From: Staphylococcus sp. NAM3COL9
GTDB lineage: Bacteria > Bacillota > Bacilli > Staphylococcales > Staphylococcaceae
Length of the DNA stretch: 64,000 bases
Direction: 5' to 3'
Assembly (NCBI RefSeq): GCF_001431205.1
Contig: NZ_LGPC01000006.1
Location: 84,264 to 148,263 of the forward strand
Shown here: positions 26,166 through 37,200 of the stretch, one piece after another
Layout of the letters: each line of letters starts with the position of its first letter
How positions within the stretch are numbered: position 1 is the stretch's first letter
Translations under genes and position numbers: made by a program
Notes under the pieces: generated by a model
The model's database searches: none
What the model was told of the DNA's origin: nothing
Seen by the model: only the letters and a program-made list of their open reading frames with translations

Positions 26166-27157
26166 TGTTAACTATAGGCGTAATAGGTGCAGGTCGTATA
26201 GGACAGTTGCACGTTAATTATTTAAAAAACAATAAAGATGTACGAATTAAATGGATTTCGGATTTAAATTGCGACAAAATGGATGCTTGGATTAAAGAAT
26301 GTAGTATCGAAAACAAAACAAAAAACCATATGGATATAATCAATGATTCAGAAGTAGAAGCTATTATAATTTGTTCTCCAACTGATACTCATGTGGATAT
26401 TATTAAATCGGCATGCGCCGCAGGAAAACATATATTTTGTGAGAAACCCATTAGTTTATCTATAAAAGAATCTGAAGAAGCATTAGACGCTGTTAAGAAG
26501 TCTAATGTTAAATTGCAAATGGGCTTTAATAGACGTTTTGATAGTAACTTCAAACAACTACAACAAAGCATTACAAATGGTGATTTAGGTGAAATACAAA
26601 CCTTAAGAATTACTTCAAGAGACCCGGAGCCCCCACCAATTGACTATATTAAGAGATCAGGTGGCTTATTTATGGATATGTCTATTCACGATTTCGATAT
26701 GGCACGCTATTTAATGCAATCTGAAATAACAGAAGTGTTTGCTGTAGGTGGCGCGTTAGTTAATCCTGAAATTAGTCAATATGATGACATTGATACTGCA
26801 ATTATTACACTTAAATTTGAAAGCGGTGCACTAGCTGTAATCGAAAACTGTAGAAGAAGCGTTTATGGATATGATCAAAGAATTGAAGTACTTGGAGAAA
26901 ACGGCCTAATTACAGTTGATAATGCACAGTCATCTACTTTAACATTTCATAAAGCAACAGGTATCTCGACTGAAAATCCACCCTATTTCTTCTTAGAGAG
27001 ATATTCTGAAGCATATAAAATTGAAATGGATCAATTTTTAGATGCAATTGTTAACGATAAAGAAGTGTCATGTACCATTGAAGATGGCTATAATGCACAA
27101 AAAATCGCAATAAAATGCAAAGAGTCATTAGATGAGCAACAAACAAAAGCATTATAA
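26165..27157 (+). CDS. Second Gfo/Idh/MocA family dehydrogenase of the iol locus
   Basis: 330 residues. IGVIGAGRIGQLHVNYL at the N-terminus, FCEKPISLS (EKP motif), GLFMDMSIHDFDMARYLM and VIENCRRSVYGYDQR. Its ATG overlaps the symporter stop (TAATG) after AGGAGG; the longer frame starting inside the symporter gene has no support. Probably an inositol or scyllo-inositol dehydrogenase (IolG2/IolX-like) that brings another inositol isomer into the pathway. Confidence 0.85.
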   Translation: MLTIGVIGAGRIGQLHVNYLKNNKDVRIKWISDLNCDKMDAWIKECSIENKTKNHMDIINDSEVEAIIICSPTDTHVDIIKSACAAGKHIFCEKPISLSIKESEEALDAVKKSNVKLQMGFNRRFDSNFKQLQQSITNGDLGEIQTLRITSRDPEPPPIDYIKRSGGLFMDMSIHDFDMARYLMQSEITEVFAVGGALVNPEISQYDDIDTAIITLKFESGALAVIENCRRSVYGYDQRIEVLGENGLITVDNAQSSTLTFHKATGISTENPPYFFLERYSEAYKIEMDQFLDAIVNDKEVSCTIEDGYNAQKIAIKCKESLDEQQTKAL

Positions 27158-27247
27158 AGTTTAGAGCCTTTGAAGAGGCATCGCCTTCAACATGAATTGA
27201 AGACTAAAGGCAGATTCCGCACCCTGGTCAAGTAAATTTAAAAATAT

Positions 27248-27290
27248 AAAAAAGCTGTTAGATATCGCAAAGATACCTAACAGCTTTTTT
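27248..27290. terminator. Bidirectional terminator closing the iol plus-strand arm
   Basis: A 14-bp stem AAAAAAGCTGTTAG with its complement and a 15-nt partly paired loop. A and T tracts lie on both sides, between convergent genes. Confidence 0.9.
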
Positions 27291-27319
27291 AAAATTAAAA
27301 CTAACTGAATATTACAAGC

Positions 27320-28621
27320 CTATTTTATTTTTAAAATTTGTCCTGTTTTAATACTATTTGAATCTAGATTATTATCAGATTTTATTTTATTTACTGTTGT
27401 ATCTTGTTTCTTAGCGATACTATACAAGGTATCACCTTTTTCAACGGTATATGTTTTAACTAAGTAGAGTGTTTGTCCTTTACTGATATTATTCGTCTCA
27501 AGATTATTCCATTTTTTGAGATCTTCAACACTCACTTTGCTTCTTTTAGAAATGTTATATAAAGTATCACCTTCAACTACTTTATGCGTATCACCTGATA
27601 TACTGTCATCGTTACTATCGGGGTCAGTCAATTTCAATGTTTGACCGATGGATAATGTATTATCGTTTAAGTCATTCCATTTTTTAATATTATCAATTGT
27701 TACGCCACTTCTCTTAGATATACTGTACAATGTATCGCCTTTAACTACCTTATAAGTAGAACCTGTAATGGCATCGTCATCTTCGCCACCTAATTCTTTA
27801 TAGTGTTTCTGAACTAAACTATAAAACTGATTCATGTTATAGCCCCATTGGTTAAAATAAGCTACAGGGTCAGTATGGTCTGTCCCACCCCAGTACTGGC
27901 TAACTGCATTATGACTAATAATTGTCCCAGTTCCTTGATTGTTATCTGCAAGGGAAGGTTGTAAGCCGTTTTGTTTTAACATTTTAGCAGTTAAATAAGC
28001 TTGGTTGTTCACAGATTTAGCAAAACCATCAAATGTGTTAGATCTTGTTAATTCTATTTGATAAAAATATGGGTTGGCATTTGCTCCGGCACCCCATGCT
28101 AAATAGTCGCTTGGCGATGTTTGTATAATTTTGTCACTACTTGCGTATGCGTGAACAAAGGCATTATTGTAGTTATTATACATGTAATTTACTTCACCAT
28201 CGATTGTACTGTTAGGGTTTGCAGTTTCGTGAATAACAACACCGATAAATTTCCCTGATTTATAATTATATTTTGGTAAATTATTCATACGAGCATCTTG
28301 TACTATTTCTGCAGGTTGTATGTTGTTATTGTCTAGGTATGTATTAACGTCTTGGTACGCTCTATTTGCAAATGTGCTCATTTCTACTGAATTATGTTCT
28401 GCAACTTTATCATGTAGTTTCAAATCCCCTGGCGTTAACTGATTTTTCAAAGCCTGTGGACTCATTTTTTGCGCTTTTTCAAAATCTATTGCCTTACTTG
28501 TATTTTCATTTTTAGTTTCTTCTGCACGCTTATTAGAATTATCTTCTTGTGCGGCTACAACTGTGCTACTTAACAATAAACTTGTTGCTAACATAAATGA
28601 CAAGCTAACCCTATACTTCAT
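27320..28621 (-). CDS. Secreted N-acetylmuramoyl-L-alanine amidase with three LysM repeats
   Basis: 433 residues. Signal peptide (cleavage near VVAAQ-ED), then a charged Lys/Asn-rich linker. An amidase_2 domain (about 110-285) follows, with GVVIHETANPNSTIDGE and a late ISHNAVSQYWGGTDHTDPVAY carrying zinc His/Asp ligands, closely resembling the Atl AmiA domain. Three C-terminal LysM modules follow, each beginning V-GDTLYSI/NI. It would cut the glycan-stem amide bond and bind peptidoglycan through LysM. The amidase-then-LysM order differs from S. aureus Sle1 (LysM then CHAP). Role: autolysin or daughter-cell separation, inferred. Confidence 0.9.
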   Translation of the reverse strand: MKYRVSLSFMLATSLLLSSTVVAAQEDNSNKRAEETKNENTSKAIDFEKAQKMSPQALKNQLTPGDLKLHDKVAEHNSVEMSTFANRAYQDVNTYLDNNNIQPAEIVQDARMNNLPKYNYKSGKFIGVVIHETANPNSTIDGEVNYMYNNYNNAFVHAYASSDKIIQTSPSDYLAWGAGANANPYFYQIELTRSNTFDGFAKSVNNQAYLTAKMLKQNGLQPSLADNNQGTGTIISHNAVSQYWGGTDHTDPVAYFNQWGYNMNQFYSLVQKHYKELGGEDDDAITGSTYKVVKGDTLYSISKRSGVTIDNIKKWNDLNDNTLSIGQTLKLTDPDSNDDSISGDTHKVVEGDTLYNISKRSKVSVEDLKKWNNLETNNISKGQTLYLVKTYTVEKGDTLYSIAKKQDTTVNKIKSDNNLDSNSIKTGQILKIK

Positions 28622-28784
28622 AACACCATCTCCTATTTTAAATTTTCAAAGCGCGATACTATATAAACATCTATTTCTTGTACAACGCCTTATTGTCTCA
28701 TCTTATAATATTACAAGATTATTTACAAAAAATAGTTTTATTTTAAATATTTTTATATACACATAATCTTATTTAAAATTTGCT

Positions 28785-28816
28785 CAAAAAAGCTACTGCC
28801 TCAAAAGACAGTAGCT
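28785..28816 (-). terminator. Rho-independent terminator
   Basis: An 8-bp stem AGCTACTG with its complement, then a run of T residues on the minus strand, directly after the 62-residue membrane protein. Confidence 0.85.
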
Positions 28817-28821
28817 CATAT

Positions 28822-29010
28822 TCAAATGTCCACAATCACACTAGATAAAATAGCAACCAATGCAACTATGAGTACCAATATTAAAAGTGAATCAATTCGC
28901 TTTTGGTTACGTTCATTCATAGGCTTTCTAAATTCTTTTAATGCGAAAAATCCTGTGATTAATACAATTACTAAGCACAATAAATGAAATAACAACGCTA
29001 ATACTTCCAT
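28822..29010 (-). CDS. Small two-helix membrane protein, unknown function
   Basis: 62 residues from the third possible ATG, which has GGAGTG at the best spacing (65 residues from the first). Two hydrophobic helices flank a basic, Arg/Lys/Asn-rich loop (LKEFRKPMNERNQKRID). Own terminator downstream. No family recognised. Confidence 0.6.
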   Translation of the reverse strand: MEVLALLFHLLCLVIVLITGFFALKEFRKPMNERNQKRIDSLLILVLIVALVAILSSVIVDI

Positions 29011-29283
29011 TATCATCACTCCAAACTTTAAATAATTAAGTTTGTTGCTTTACATCTTTTTCTATTATTTAGGCTTTTCATGTACAAAGCCTTCCCCATT
29101 CGATATATTACGTTTTATATTTCACAGTTACAAAAAACAAAGATTAATTTATATTCTTTTTATTCAATTACCCTTTTTTGACGACTAAAAACAAATATCA
29201 ATAGTTCATCTAGCTTACATAATAATAAAATCCCCTCATATTAAATATAGAAAATAATGCTATTTAATTAATATCACAAAAAT
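29011..29283. other. Intergenic, no gene seen
   Basis: AT-rich spacer between the small membrane protein and the rpsR terminator. I see no frame with a ribosome binding site. Confidence 0.5.
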
Positions 29284-29313
29284 AACCCCGTAAGCATAAG
29301 CTTACGGGGTTTT
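29284..29313 (-). terminator. rpsR terminator
   Basis: A 12-bp GC-richer stem AACCCCGTAAGC with its complement and 6-nt loop, ATTTTT tail on the minus strand. Confidence 0.9.
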
Positions 29314-29328
29314 CAGATACAATATCTA

Positions 29329-29571
29329 TTATTGTTCTTCTTTAACATATGGTAATAATGCCATATGACGAGAACGTTTAATAGCTAATGTCAGCATACG
29401 TTGATATTTAGCTGAAGTACCTGTTACACGACGTGGTAAAATTTTACCGCGTTCTGAGATAAAACGTTTTAATAAATCTGTGTCTTTATAGTCGATGTGT
29501 GTAATTCCGTTTGCTGTGAAATAACAAACTTTTTTACGACGACGTCCGCCTCTTCTTGGTCCACCTGCCAT
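29329..29571 (-). CDS. rpsR: 30S ribosomal protein S18
   Basis: 80 residues, full length, beginning [18 protein letters not shown] and containing [24 protein letters not shown], the S18 core. AAAGGAGG precedes the ATG. Normally the third gene of rpsF-ssb-rpsR. Here it is separated from ssb by about 12.9 kb of NRPS genes and has its own promoter at 29730-29758. S18 pairs with S6 on the 30S platform. Confidence 0.98.
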   Translation of the reverse strand: MAGGPRRGGRRRKKVCYFTANGITHIDYKDTDLLKRFISERGKILPRRVTGTSAKYQRMLTLAIKRSRHMALLPYVKEEQ

Positions 29572-29729
29572 GAAAACTGCCTCCTTTTAAGTTGTTTTTT
29601 TACCGTCAATTTTGAATGTTTATCAATCATTTATAATGACTACTGTGCTATTATTTTCTATTATTAAAAGATTTAAAATGCGTGTGAAACATTGTACTAA
29701 ATCTTTGTGTGTGTGTATGTGTACTACTA

Positions 29730-29758
29730 ATGTTATAAAATTATTCACCATTTGTCAA
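29730..29758 (-). promoter_or_regulatory. Near-consensus sigmaA promoter for rpsR
   Basis: On the minus strand TTGACA (29753-29758), exactly 17 nt, then TAACAT (29730-29735). It lies after the thioesterase gene and about 160 nt before rpsR. It explains how rpsR can be expressed although it is cut off from the rpsF-ssb promoter. Confidence 0.8.
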
Positions 29759-29815
29759 CACGTTCAGATAAATAAACATCATTTACTTGAAATAAATTTA
29801 ATTCCCTCTTATTTT

Positions 29816-30511
29816 TTAATCATTTAGAACTAATTTAACTTCTTCACTTAAATCTTTATAATGATTGTTAATAAAGAAATGATCTCCTTCAAAAAAGCGA
29901 TAATCTACATCACCCTTTGTTAGTTCTGACCATTTATATAAATTATTGTCGCAAATTGAATCTTGTTTGCCTACAAAAACAGATAAATTTATTTCTACTT
30001 GTCTTTCTTTTGGTTTATTACAATAGTAGTCTATAGCTAAAAAGTCATTTTTTAAAGCTGGCTTAACAAGTTCCCAGAGCTCTTCATGGTTTAAAATCTC
30101 GTCTGGTGTACCACCTTTATCTTTAACAAACTGTTTAAATGCTTTATCATCCATGTATTCTATACCGTTATTTCTATCTAAACAGCCTATAGCTGCACTA
30201 GCACAAAGAATCATATGTTTAGGTCGATAGCCTAACTGATCAAGTTTGTAATAAAGTTCATAGGCTAAAATTGTACCTAAACTATAACCTAATAATATAA
30301 ATTCTCCAGGTTTTTCTTTAATAATTTGATTTACTAAATCATCAACCATATCATCAATACTATCTAAAGCAGGTTCAACAAATCTTTCGCCACGGCCAGG
30401 CAATTCTAATGGTTTAAATTGAATGTGACTTGGTAAATTATTTCTCATTGGATAATATAATGTTTTATTTCCCCCTGCAAACGGGATACAAAACAGCGTT
30501 GTGTCAGTCAT
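29816..30511 (-). CDS. Type II thioesterase of the NRPS cluster
   Basis: A 231-residue alpha/beta hydrolase of the SrfAD/GrsT type. N-terminal FCIPFAGGNKTLYYPM and LELPGRGERF, nucleophile elbow GYSLGT with Ser77, and the catalytic His in FFEGDHFFINNH near residue 212. Such proteins remove misprimed acyl groups from carrier domains. It follows the phosphopantetheinyl transferase by 11 nt and is the last gene of the cluster. Since the NRPS ends in a reductase, it is an editing enzyme and not the release enzyme. Confidence 0.93.
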   Translation of the reverse strand: MTDTTLFCIPFAGGNKTLYYPMRNNLPSHIQFKPLELPGRGERFVEPALDSIDDMVDDLVNQIIKEKPGEFILLGYSLGTILAYELYYKLDQLGYRPKHMILCASAAIGCLDRNNGIEYMDDKAFKQFVKDKGGTPDEILNHEELWELVKPALKNDFLAIDYYCNKPKERQVEINLSVFVGKQDSICDNNLYKWSELTKGDVDYRFFEGDHFFINNHYKDLSEEVKLVLND

Positions 30512-30522
30512 ATACTCACCCC

Positions 30523-31155
30523 TTAAAGTATAAATTCTGTATTAAATCTTTTTGTAATATCTAATAGCTCTACAACCAAATTTTGGTTAGTTGTTTCCAA
30601 GATAACTGATAATGCGTATTTTTCAAAAACGAGATTATGGAAAAATGAAAAGCTTTGACTCATATTTTTTTCTGTTTCAACGATATTATAACTTTCTCGC
30701 CCTGGCGTAATTGAAAAAGAATCTAATTCTTTATACATACCAATACCAAGTAATTTCAAATAGCATTCTTTCATTGTCCACACTTCAAAAAAACGATTGA
30801 ACTGAACATCCGAATTTTGTGCGTTCATAATATATTGATATTCTGTTAAAGCAAAATATTTTTTAGCAATGTCTAAATCAATAGCTTCAATTTTTTCTAT
30901 ATCAATGCCAACATTTTTATCACTGACAACACACACCGAAAACCCATCAGTATGTGAAATATTAAGATGAATACCACTTGGCATCTGTAACACAGGCTTG
31001 CCATATTCTTCTTTGCTGAATTGTATATCATCAAAATAACACCCCGTGTGTTCACGTATGCAATAATACTTAAATAATTCAGAATATCTAGTATTTCTTT
31101 TGTCTTTTTGATAAATGAAAGCACTCGTGTTTAATACATACACAGTAATTTTCAC
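30523..31155 (-). CDS. Sfp-type 4'-phosphopantetheinyl transferase
   Basis: 210 residues, GTG start. It has LNISHTDGFSVC near residues 63-75, the Mg-binding GIDIE at 83-87 and WTMKECYLKLLG at 126-137, the Sfp/Gsp signature. It loads the three carrier domains of the adjacent NRPS with phosphopantetheine. It lies between the NRPS and the thioesterase; a 36-bp perfect palindrome occupies the gap to the NRPS. Functionally equivalent to AusB of the aureusimine cluster. Confidence 0.93.
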   Translation of the reverse strand: MKITVYVLNTSAFIYQKDKRNTRYSELFKYYCIREHTGCYFDDIQFSKEEYGKPVLQMPSGIHLNISHTDGFSVCVVSDKNVGIDIEKIEAIDLDIAKKYFALTEYQYIMNAQNSDVQFNRFFEVWTMKECYLKLLGIGMYKELDSFSITPGRESYNIVETEKNMSQSFSFFHNLVFEKYALSVILETTNQNLVVELLDITKRFNTEFIL

Positions 31156-31189
31156 AGTTACACTTCCACATCGTTTGTTAAATTAAAAC

Positions 31190-31225
31190 CATTGAAGCAG
31201 TAAATAATTATTTACTGCTTCAATG
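31190..31225. repeat. 36-bp perfect palindrome between the NRPS and transferase genes
   Basis: Each half is 18 nt with no unpaired centre; the left arm begins CATTGAAGCAGTAAATAA and the right arm is its exact complement. In RNA it would form a strong hairpin. On the minus strand it is followed by GGTTTTAATTT, an imperfect U run, so it may be a leaky intra-operon terminator or an mRNA-processing element. Confidence 0.85.
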
Positions 31226-31230
31226 TTGTA

Positions 31231-34200
31231 TTAAAAATTATTTTTTGGATGACTAATCATTTTAGATAATGTCACATTTTCTATAGGTTGCCATTTGAAG
31301 TTTAATTTTTCGAGTATAAAGTTAGTTTTAAAATCTAATACTTCAAAGTGTGATTTATTGAAAATATTATTATCTAATATACCCGTGTGAAGTAAGAAGT
31401 CATTGATTTCATCACTCATTACGTCGTCTTGAATACATTCCATTAAATAATCCACAAACTCATTCCATTGCACATCTTTAATATTATAATTGTTTTGGTT
31501 ATATACACTCATTAATTGTTTGAGTGGAAGGTGATTATTATTATATATATGATGAATTTCATTACTTAATTGATTATTTTTAATCAATTTGCTACATGCT
31601 TCGGCTGCTTGATCCACAGAAGTGAATTCTAAATCATCATTTTCTAAATCCGGGAATATTTCTAGGTTCTTGAATGATTTAATAATACTGTAGAAGGCAT
31701 TATTCTCTTCATTTTTTTGGAATATCCCTGTAAGAGAATCACATTGCAAGTTACCTAATCTATATATATTAGTTTCAATGCCATCTTCTCTACTAGAAAT
31801 CAATAATTTTTCAGCTTCTATTTTACTGTCTAGATAAACATTATTAAGTTTTTGACCAATATCTATATCATATTCTGAAAATGTTAGGTGTGCTTGGTCT
31901 TTCACTTGACCTGATGCAATAGAAATTGTAGACATATGATGAATCTCTTTAAATTGATTATACTTAGCAAATTGAATTAACTGCTCTATACCGCGTACGT
32001 TCACGCCATAAGAAGCATCTTTAGTCGCAAAGTGACTTACATTCGCTGCAGCATTAACAACTATATCAATATTTTGAGATAACTCCTCGTAAATTTCAGT
32101 TTCCATACCTAGTTGCTCAGATTCAATATTTCCTTCAACGATATGAATTCTATTAGCATATTCAGGATTGATTTGAGACTCGAAGTAATAAACCCAATTG
32201 CGCTGTAATTTAGTTTCTCCATCAATATCTTTATTACTTCTAACCATTACATATATATCGAAGTCTGTATCTTCTAATAAATTATTCAATAGATAGACAC
32301 CAAAGAATCCTGTAGCACCTGTAAGCAATGCATTTTTACCTTGTTTCTCTGCATTTGAGCCAATAACATCATATTTCTTAACGCTGTCTTGTTTATATCC
32401 ATTTATTTTTTGAATAAATTCGCTACTAAATTGATGTGTATGTTCCGCGTGAATATCTTTGAGTGATGCTAATTTTGTTAAAATATTTGTATTATCTTTA
32501 CCGACAAGCGACTCACTTATACGTTCAGTCGTTTGTAGTTCAAAAATATCTTTAATAGAAATATTATATGATTTCGATAATAGCGACGTAAGTTTAATTG
32601 CTTTGATAGAGTCTCCACCAATTTCAAAGAAATTATCATAAACACTTACTTTATCAGTATTTAATACATCTTCAATTGCTTTAACAATGTTAGCTTCTAT
32701 ATCATTTCTAGGTTCGACAAATGCTTGTCTTTCAATTTCAATTTCAGGCAATGCACGTTTATTTAACTTACCATTAGAAGTTATAGGTAGCTGATTAATT
32801 TGTGTCATATAAGCTGGAATCATATAATCTGGTACTTTTCGAGCTAATTCCGTTTTAATCTCAGAAAATGAAAGTGTTTCATCTGACACTAAATATGCAC
32901 AAATCGCTAAAGCTTCACCAGCCATTGGTTTAACTATTACACCCGCATCTGAAACATGATCAATTCGAAGTAGATGACTAGAAATTTCACCAAGTTCAAT
33001 ACGGTAACCACGAATTTTTACCTGTTCATCAATACGACCTAGATATTCAATTTGACCATCTGTTCTCCATTTTGCTAAATCACCTGAACGATATAATTTA
33101 CCTTCACCAAATGGGTTATCAATAAATTGTTGCTGTGTTAATTCCGGACGGTTTAAATAGCCTTTTGTCACAGCGATACCACCAATACAAAGTTCGCCAG
33201 GGACACCAATGCCCATAAGGTTATTGCTATTATTTAAAATATAAATTTGGACGTTAGCTATCGGATGCCCAATTGGAATCACATCATATACCTCACTAGC
33301 AGGTAATGGATTATATATAACCTCAATTGAAGCTTCTGTAGGCCCATATAAATCAATTAATAATGTATCGTTTCGTCCACCGATTAATGTATTAAAACGG
33401 TTCACTTGTTCTGCTTTTAGTGCTTCACCACTTGCGAGTACATAATTAACTGACGCAATATCACTCATTTTATCAGCTGATTTAATATAATCTACAAACA
33501 CACCTAACATAGAAGGCACAAAGTGCACCATCGTGATTTCATGTTTTTGAATCAGTGATGTAATTTTATCTGGATTGCCTTCTTCTCCGGATGGTAGTAA
33601 AACTGCTTGCGCACCAACCATCGCAAATCCAAAAATTTCCCAAACTGAAACGTCGAACGTAAATGGCGTTTTAAATAAAATTGTTTCTTCCTTATTAAAA
33701 TCATATTTATCAATCATCCAATTAAGTCGATTCATTACACCTTCGTAAGATACGATAACACCTTTAGGATTACCCGTAGTACCCGATGTATAAATAATAT
33801 ACATTAAATTAGAAAGACCTGTAATATGTTTTAAGTTATCTGTTGATAAATCTGTAAGGGAAGATTTATGAGCCAAATCAATCACTTTATTATCATAATT
33901 AATTGTTCTATTTAACTTACGGTCCGTAAGTAATAAAGTTAACTGACTGTCTTCTAAAATATAATTGATACGGTCACTAGGGTTATTTGGGTCAATTGGT
34001 ACATATGCACCACCTGCTTTCAAAATACCGTAAATGCCTATCATCATTTCTAAACTACGATCAGCCATCAAACCGACAAGTGTATCAGCTTTTACACCTT
34101 CTGCACGTAATTTATGTGCTAATTGATTCACACGTGAATTTAGTGCTTGGTAAGTTAAACTTTCACCTTCAAAAGTGATTGCTGTTTGATCCGGCGTTTT

Positions 34201-37200
34201 AGCTACTTGCTGTTCAAATCGTTCAATAAATGTTTGCTTATTATCTAGTTGTACGTGAGTATTGTTAAATTCTCCAAGAATTTGTGTTCTTTCTTCTCCT
34301 GTAATCATTTCAATCTCACTAATATTTTGTCCTGGATTATGAATAATCTCAGTTAATATTTGCATATAGTGTTTTAACATGCGCTCAACAGTTTGTTGTT
34401 TGAACAACTCCGCACCATACTCTATCGATACTTGGTATGCACCATCATCTTCAATTGTCATGTTTAAATCAAATTTAGCATTTTTATTCGTTGCTTCTTT
34501 TGCTTCAATTTCCCAATCCTCAATTTGAAGATTCTGCTGTTCATTATTTTGTAAGGTAAAGAGTACATCAAATAATGGATTGCGTGTTAAATCTCGTCTT
34601 TCCACTACTTCTTCAACTAGTTCTTCCAATGGGTACTCTTGATTGTCATACGCTTTTAATGCTGTGTTTCTGACTTCAACTAATAATTGTTCAAATGATT
34701 TATTGGCTTCAGGATAAGCACGCATTGGCAACGTATTAACAAACATACCTAATATATTTTCAGTATCTTCATGGGTACGGCCTGAGATTGGGCTACCTAC
34801 CACAACATCTTCTTGTCTACTATATTTATGAAGTAAAATCATGAATGAAGATAATAGAATCATATAGTCCGTACTACCTGTCGTTTGTGCTAATTGATGT
34901 AATGCGTTTCTTGTTTCTTCTGGCATTTCAGCTGTAACTGTTTCACCTGTGAAACCTTGTTGTTTAGGTCTTGAATAATCATAAGGCAAGTCTAAAACAG
35001 GAGCCTCATCTTTAAATTGAGATAGCCAAAATGTTCGTTGATCACTTAAATCACGTGTGTGCATCCATTCACTATAATCTTTGTACTGTACTTTTAAGTC
35101 ATTCAAAGCTTTTTCATGGTATAGAGCCGTGAATTCTTTAATAATCAGGTTAATAGAGAAGCCGTCTGAAATAATATGATGCATATCAAATAATAAGACA
35201 TGTCGTTGTTCAGAAAATTTAACGATTTTTACTTTTAATAATGGCGATTGACTTAAATTAAAAGGCTTCACAAAATCATTTAACAAACTTTCGTAATCAT
35301 CAGTATAAAGTTCTTCATAATCTACTGATATATTTGCCGATTCATCTATAACTTGGACTGGTTCGCCATCCATTGTTTCAAAATGTGTTCTTAACGCTTC
35401 GTGGCGTTCTACTAAAATTTGGAATACATTTTGAACACGGTCCACATCTACGTCACCATTTATTTCCAGCATACTTGGCATATTATAAGCAGTTTGTCCT
35501 TCTCCCATTTCATTTAAAACATATAATCGTTTTTGTGGTGAGGAAGCTAAATAATATGGTTTGACCTCAGCTTGAGGGATATTTCGTCCACTTACGCCAT
35601 TTTCTTGCTCCTCTATAACTTTTGAAAGTTGTCCTACTGTCGGGCTTTCAAAGATAACTTTTAAAGGCAATCGTACACCTATTTCACCTTCAATTTTGTT
35701 TATAATATTGATTGCTTTAAGTGAATGACCCCCTATTTCAAAGAAGTTATCATGTATACTTACGCGTTCAATATTTAAAACATTTTCAAAAATACTAGCA
35801 AGCATTTTTTCTACATCATTTGTTGGTTCAACATGCGTCTTGCTTTCAACTTTAATTTCAGGTAATTTCTTTTTATCTAATTTACCATTTGATGTTACAG
35901 GTAATATATCGATTTGAGTCATGTATGATGGAACCATGTAACCTGGTAATTTTTTACTTAACTCCGTTTTAATATCATAAAAATCAATTTGCTCGTCTGA
36001 AACTAAGTAAGCACAAATCGCTAATTCTTCTCCTGCCATTGGTTTAGCAACTACTGCAACATCAGATATAATATCGATTTGACGTAATAAGCTTTCAATC
36101 TCACCTAATTCAATACGATAACCACGGATTTTCACTTGTTCATCTAAACGGCCGAGATATTGTACATCACCTGTAGCACTCCACTTCGCTAAGTCACCTG
36201 TACGATATAATTTACCTTCACCAAATGGATTGTCGATGAATTTTTCTGATGTTAAACCAGGACGATTTAAATATCCTTTTGTCACACCAACACCGCCGAT
36301 ACACAGTTCACCTGGTACACCAATGCCCATGAGATTGTTGTCTGAATTCATAATATAGGCTTGTATATTTGCAATAGGTTGACCAATTGGTATTTCTTCA
36401 TAGGTTTGACCGGCAGGACAAGGATAATAAATAACTTCTATTGAAGCTTCTGTTGGTCCATATAAATCAATTAGCAAAGTATTATTTTGATCACCTATTA
36501 ATATGTTAAATTGGTTTACTTGTTCAGCTTTTAAAGCTTCCCCACTTGCCAATACATAATTAACGGATGCAATATCACTCGCTTTATTCGCTGTTTTAAT
36601 AAAGTCGACAAATACACCTAACATAGATGGCACAAAGTGCACCATTGAGATTTCATGTTGTTGGATTAATTCGGTGATTTTCTCTGGGTTACTCTCTTCT
36701 CCAGAAGGTAGTAAGACTGTTTGTCCACCAATGATTGCCCAGCCAAAGATTTCCCATACAGAAACATCAAATGTAAATGGCGTTTTGAATAGAATTGTAT
36801 CTTCAGAGCTAATATGATAATGATCAATCATCCAATTCAAGCGATTCATCACACCTTTATAGGGCACCATAACGCCTTTTGGTTTACCTGTTGTACCCGA
36901 TGTATAAATCACATACATTAAGTCAGATACGTCGGTAACATGTAATAAATTATCCGTTGGTTGTGTTGAAACCATTGAGTCATCTGTTAAATTGAGCACA
37001 GTTTGATTAAATTCAATTGTTGTATCTAGCACTTGATCAGTTAGCAAAACAGTCGGTGCACTATCTTTTAAAATATAGTTGATACGGTCACTTGGATAAT
37101 TGGGGTCGATTGGTACGTAAGCGCCGCCCGCTTTTAAAATACCATAAATGCCTATAATCATTTCTAAATGGCGATTTGTCATCAATCCGACAAGTGAATT

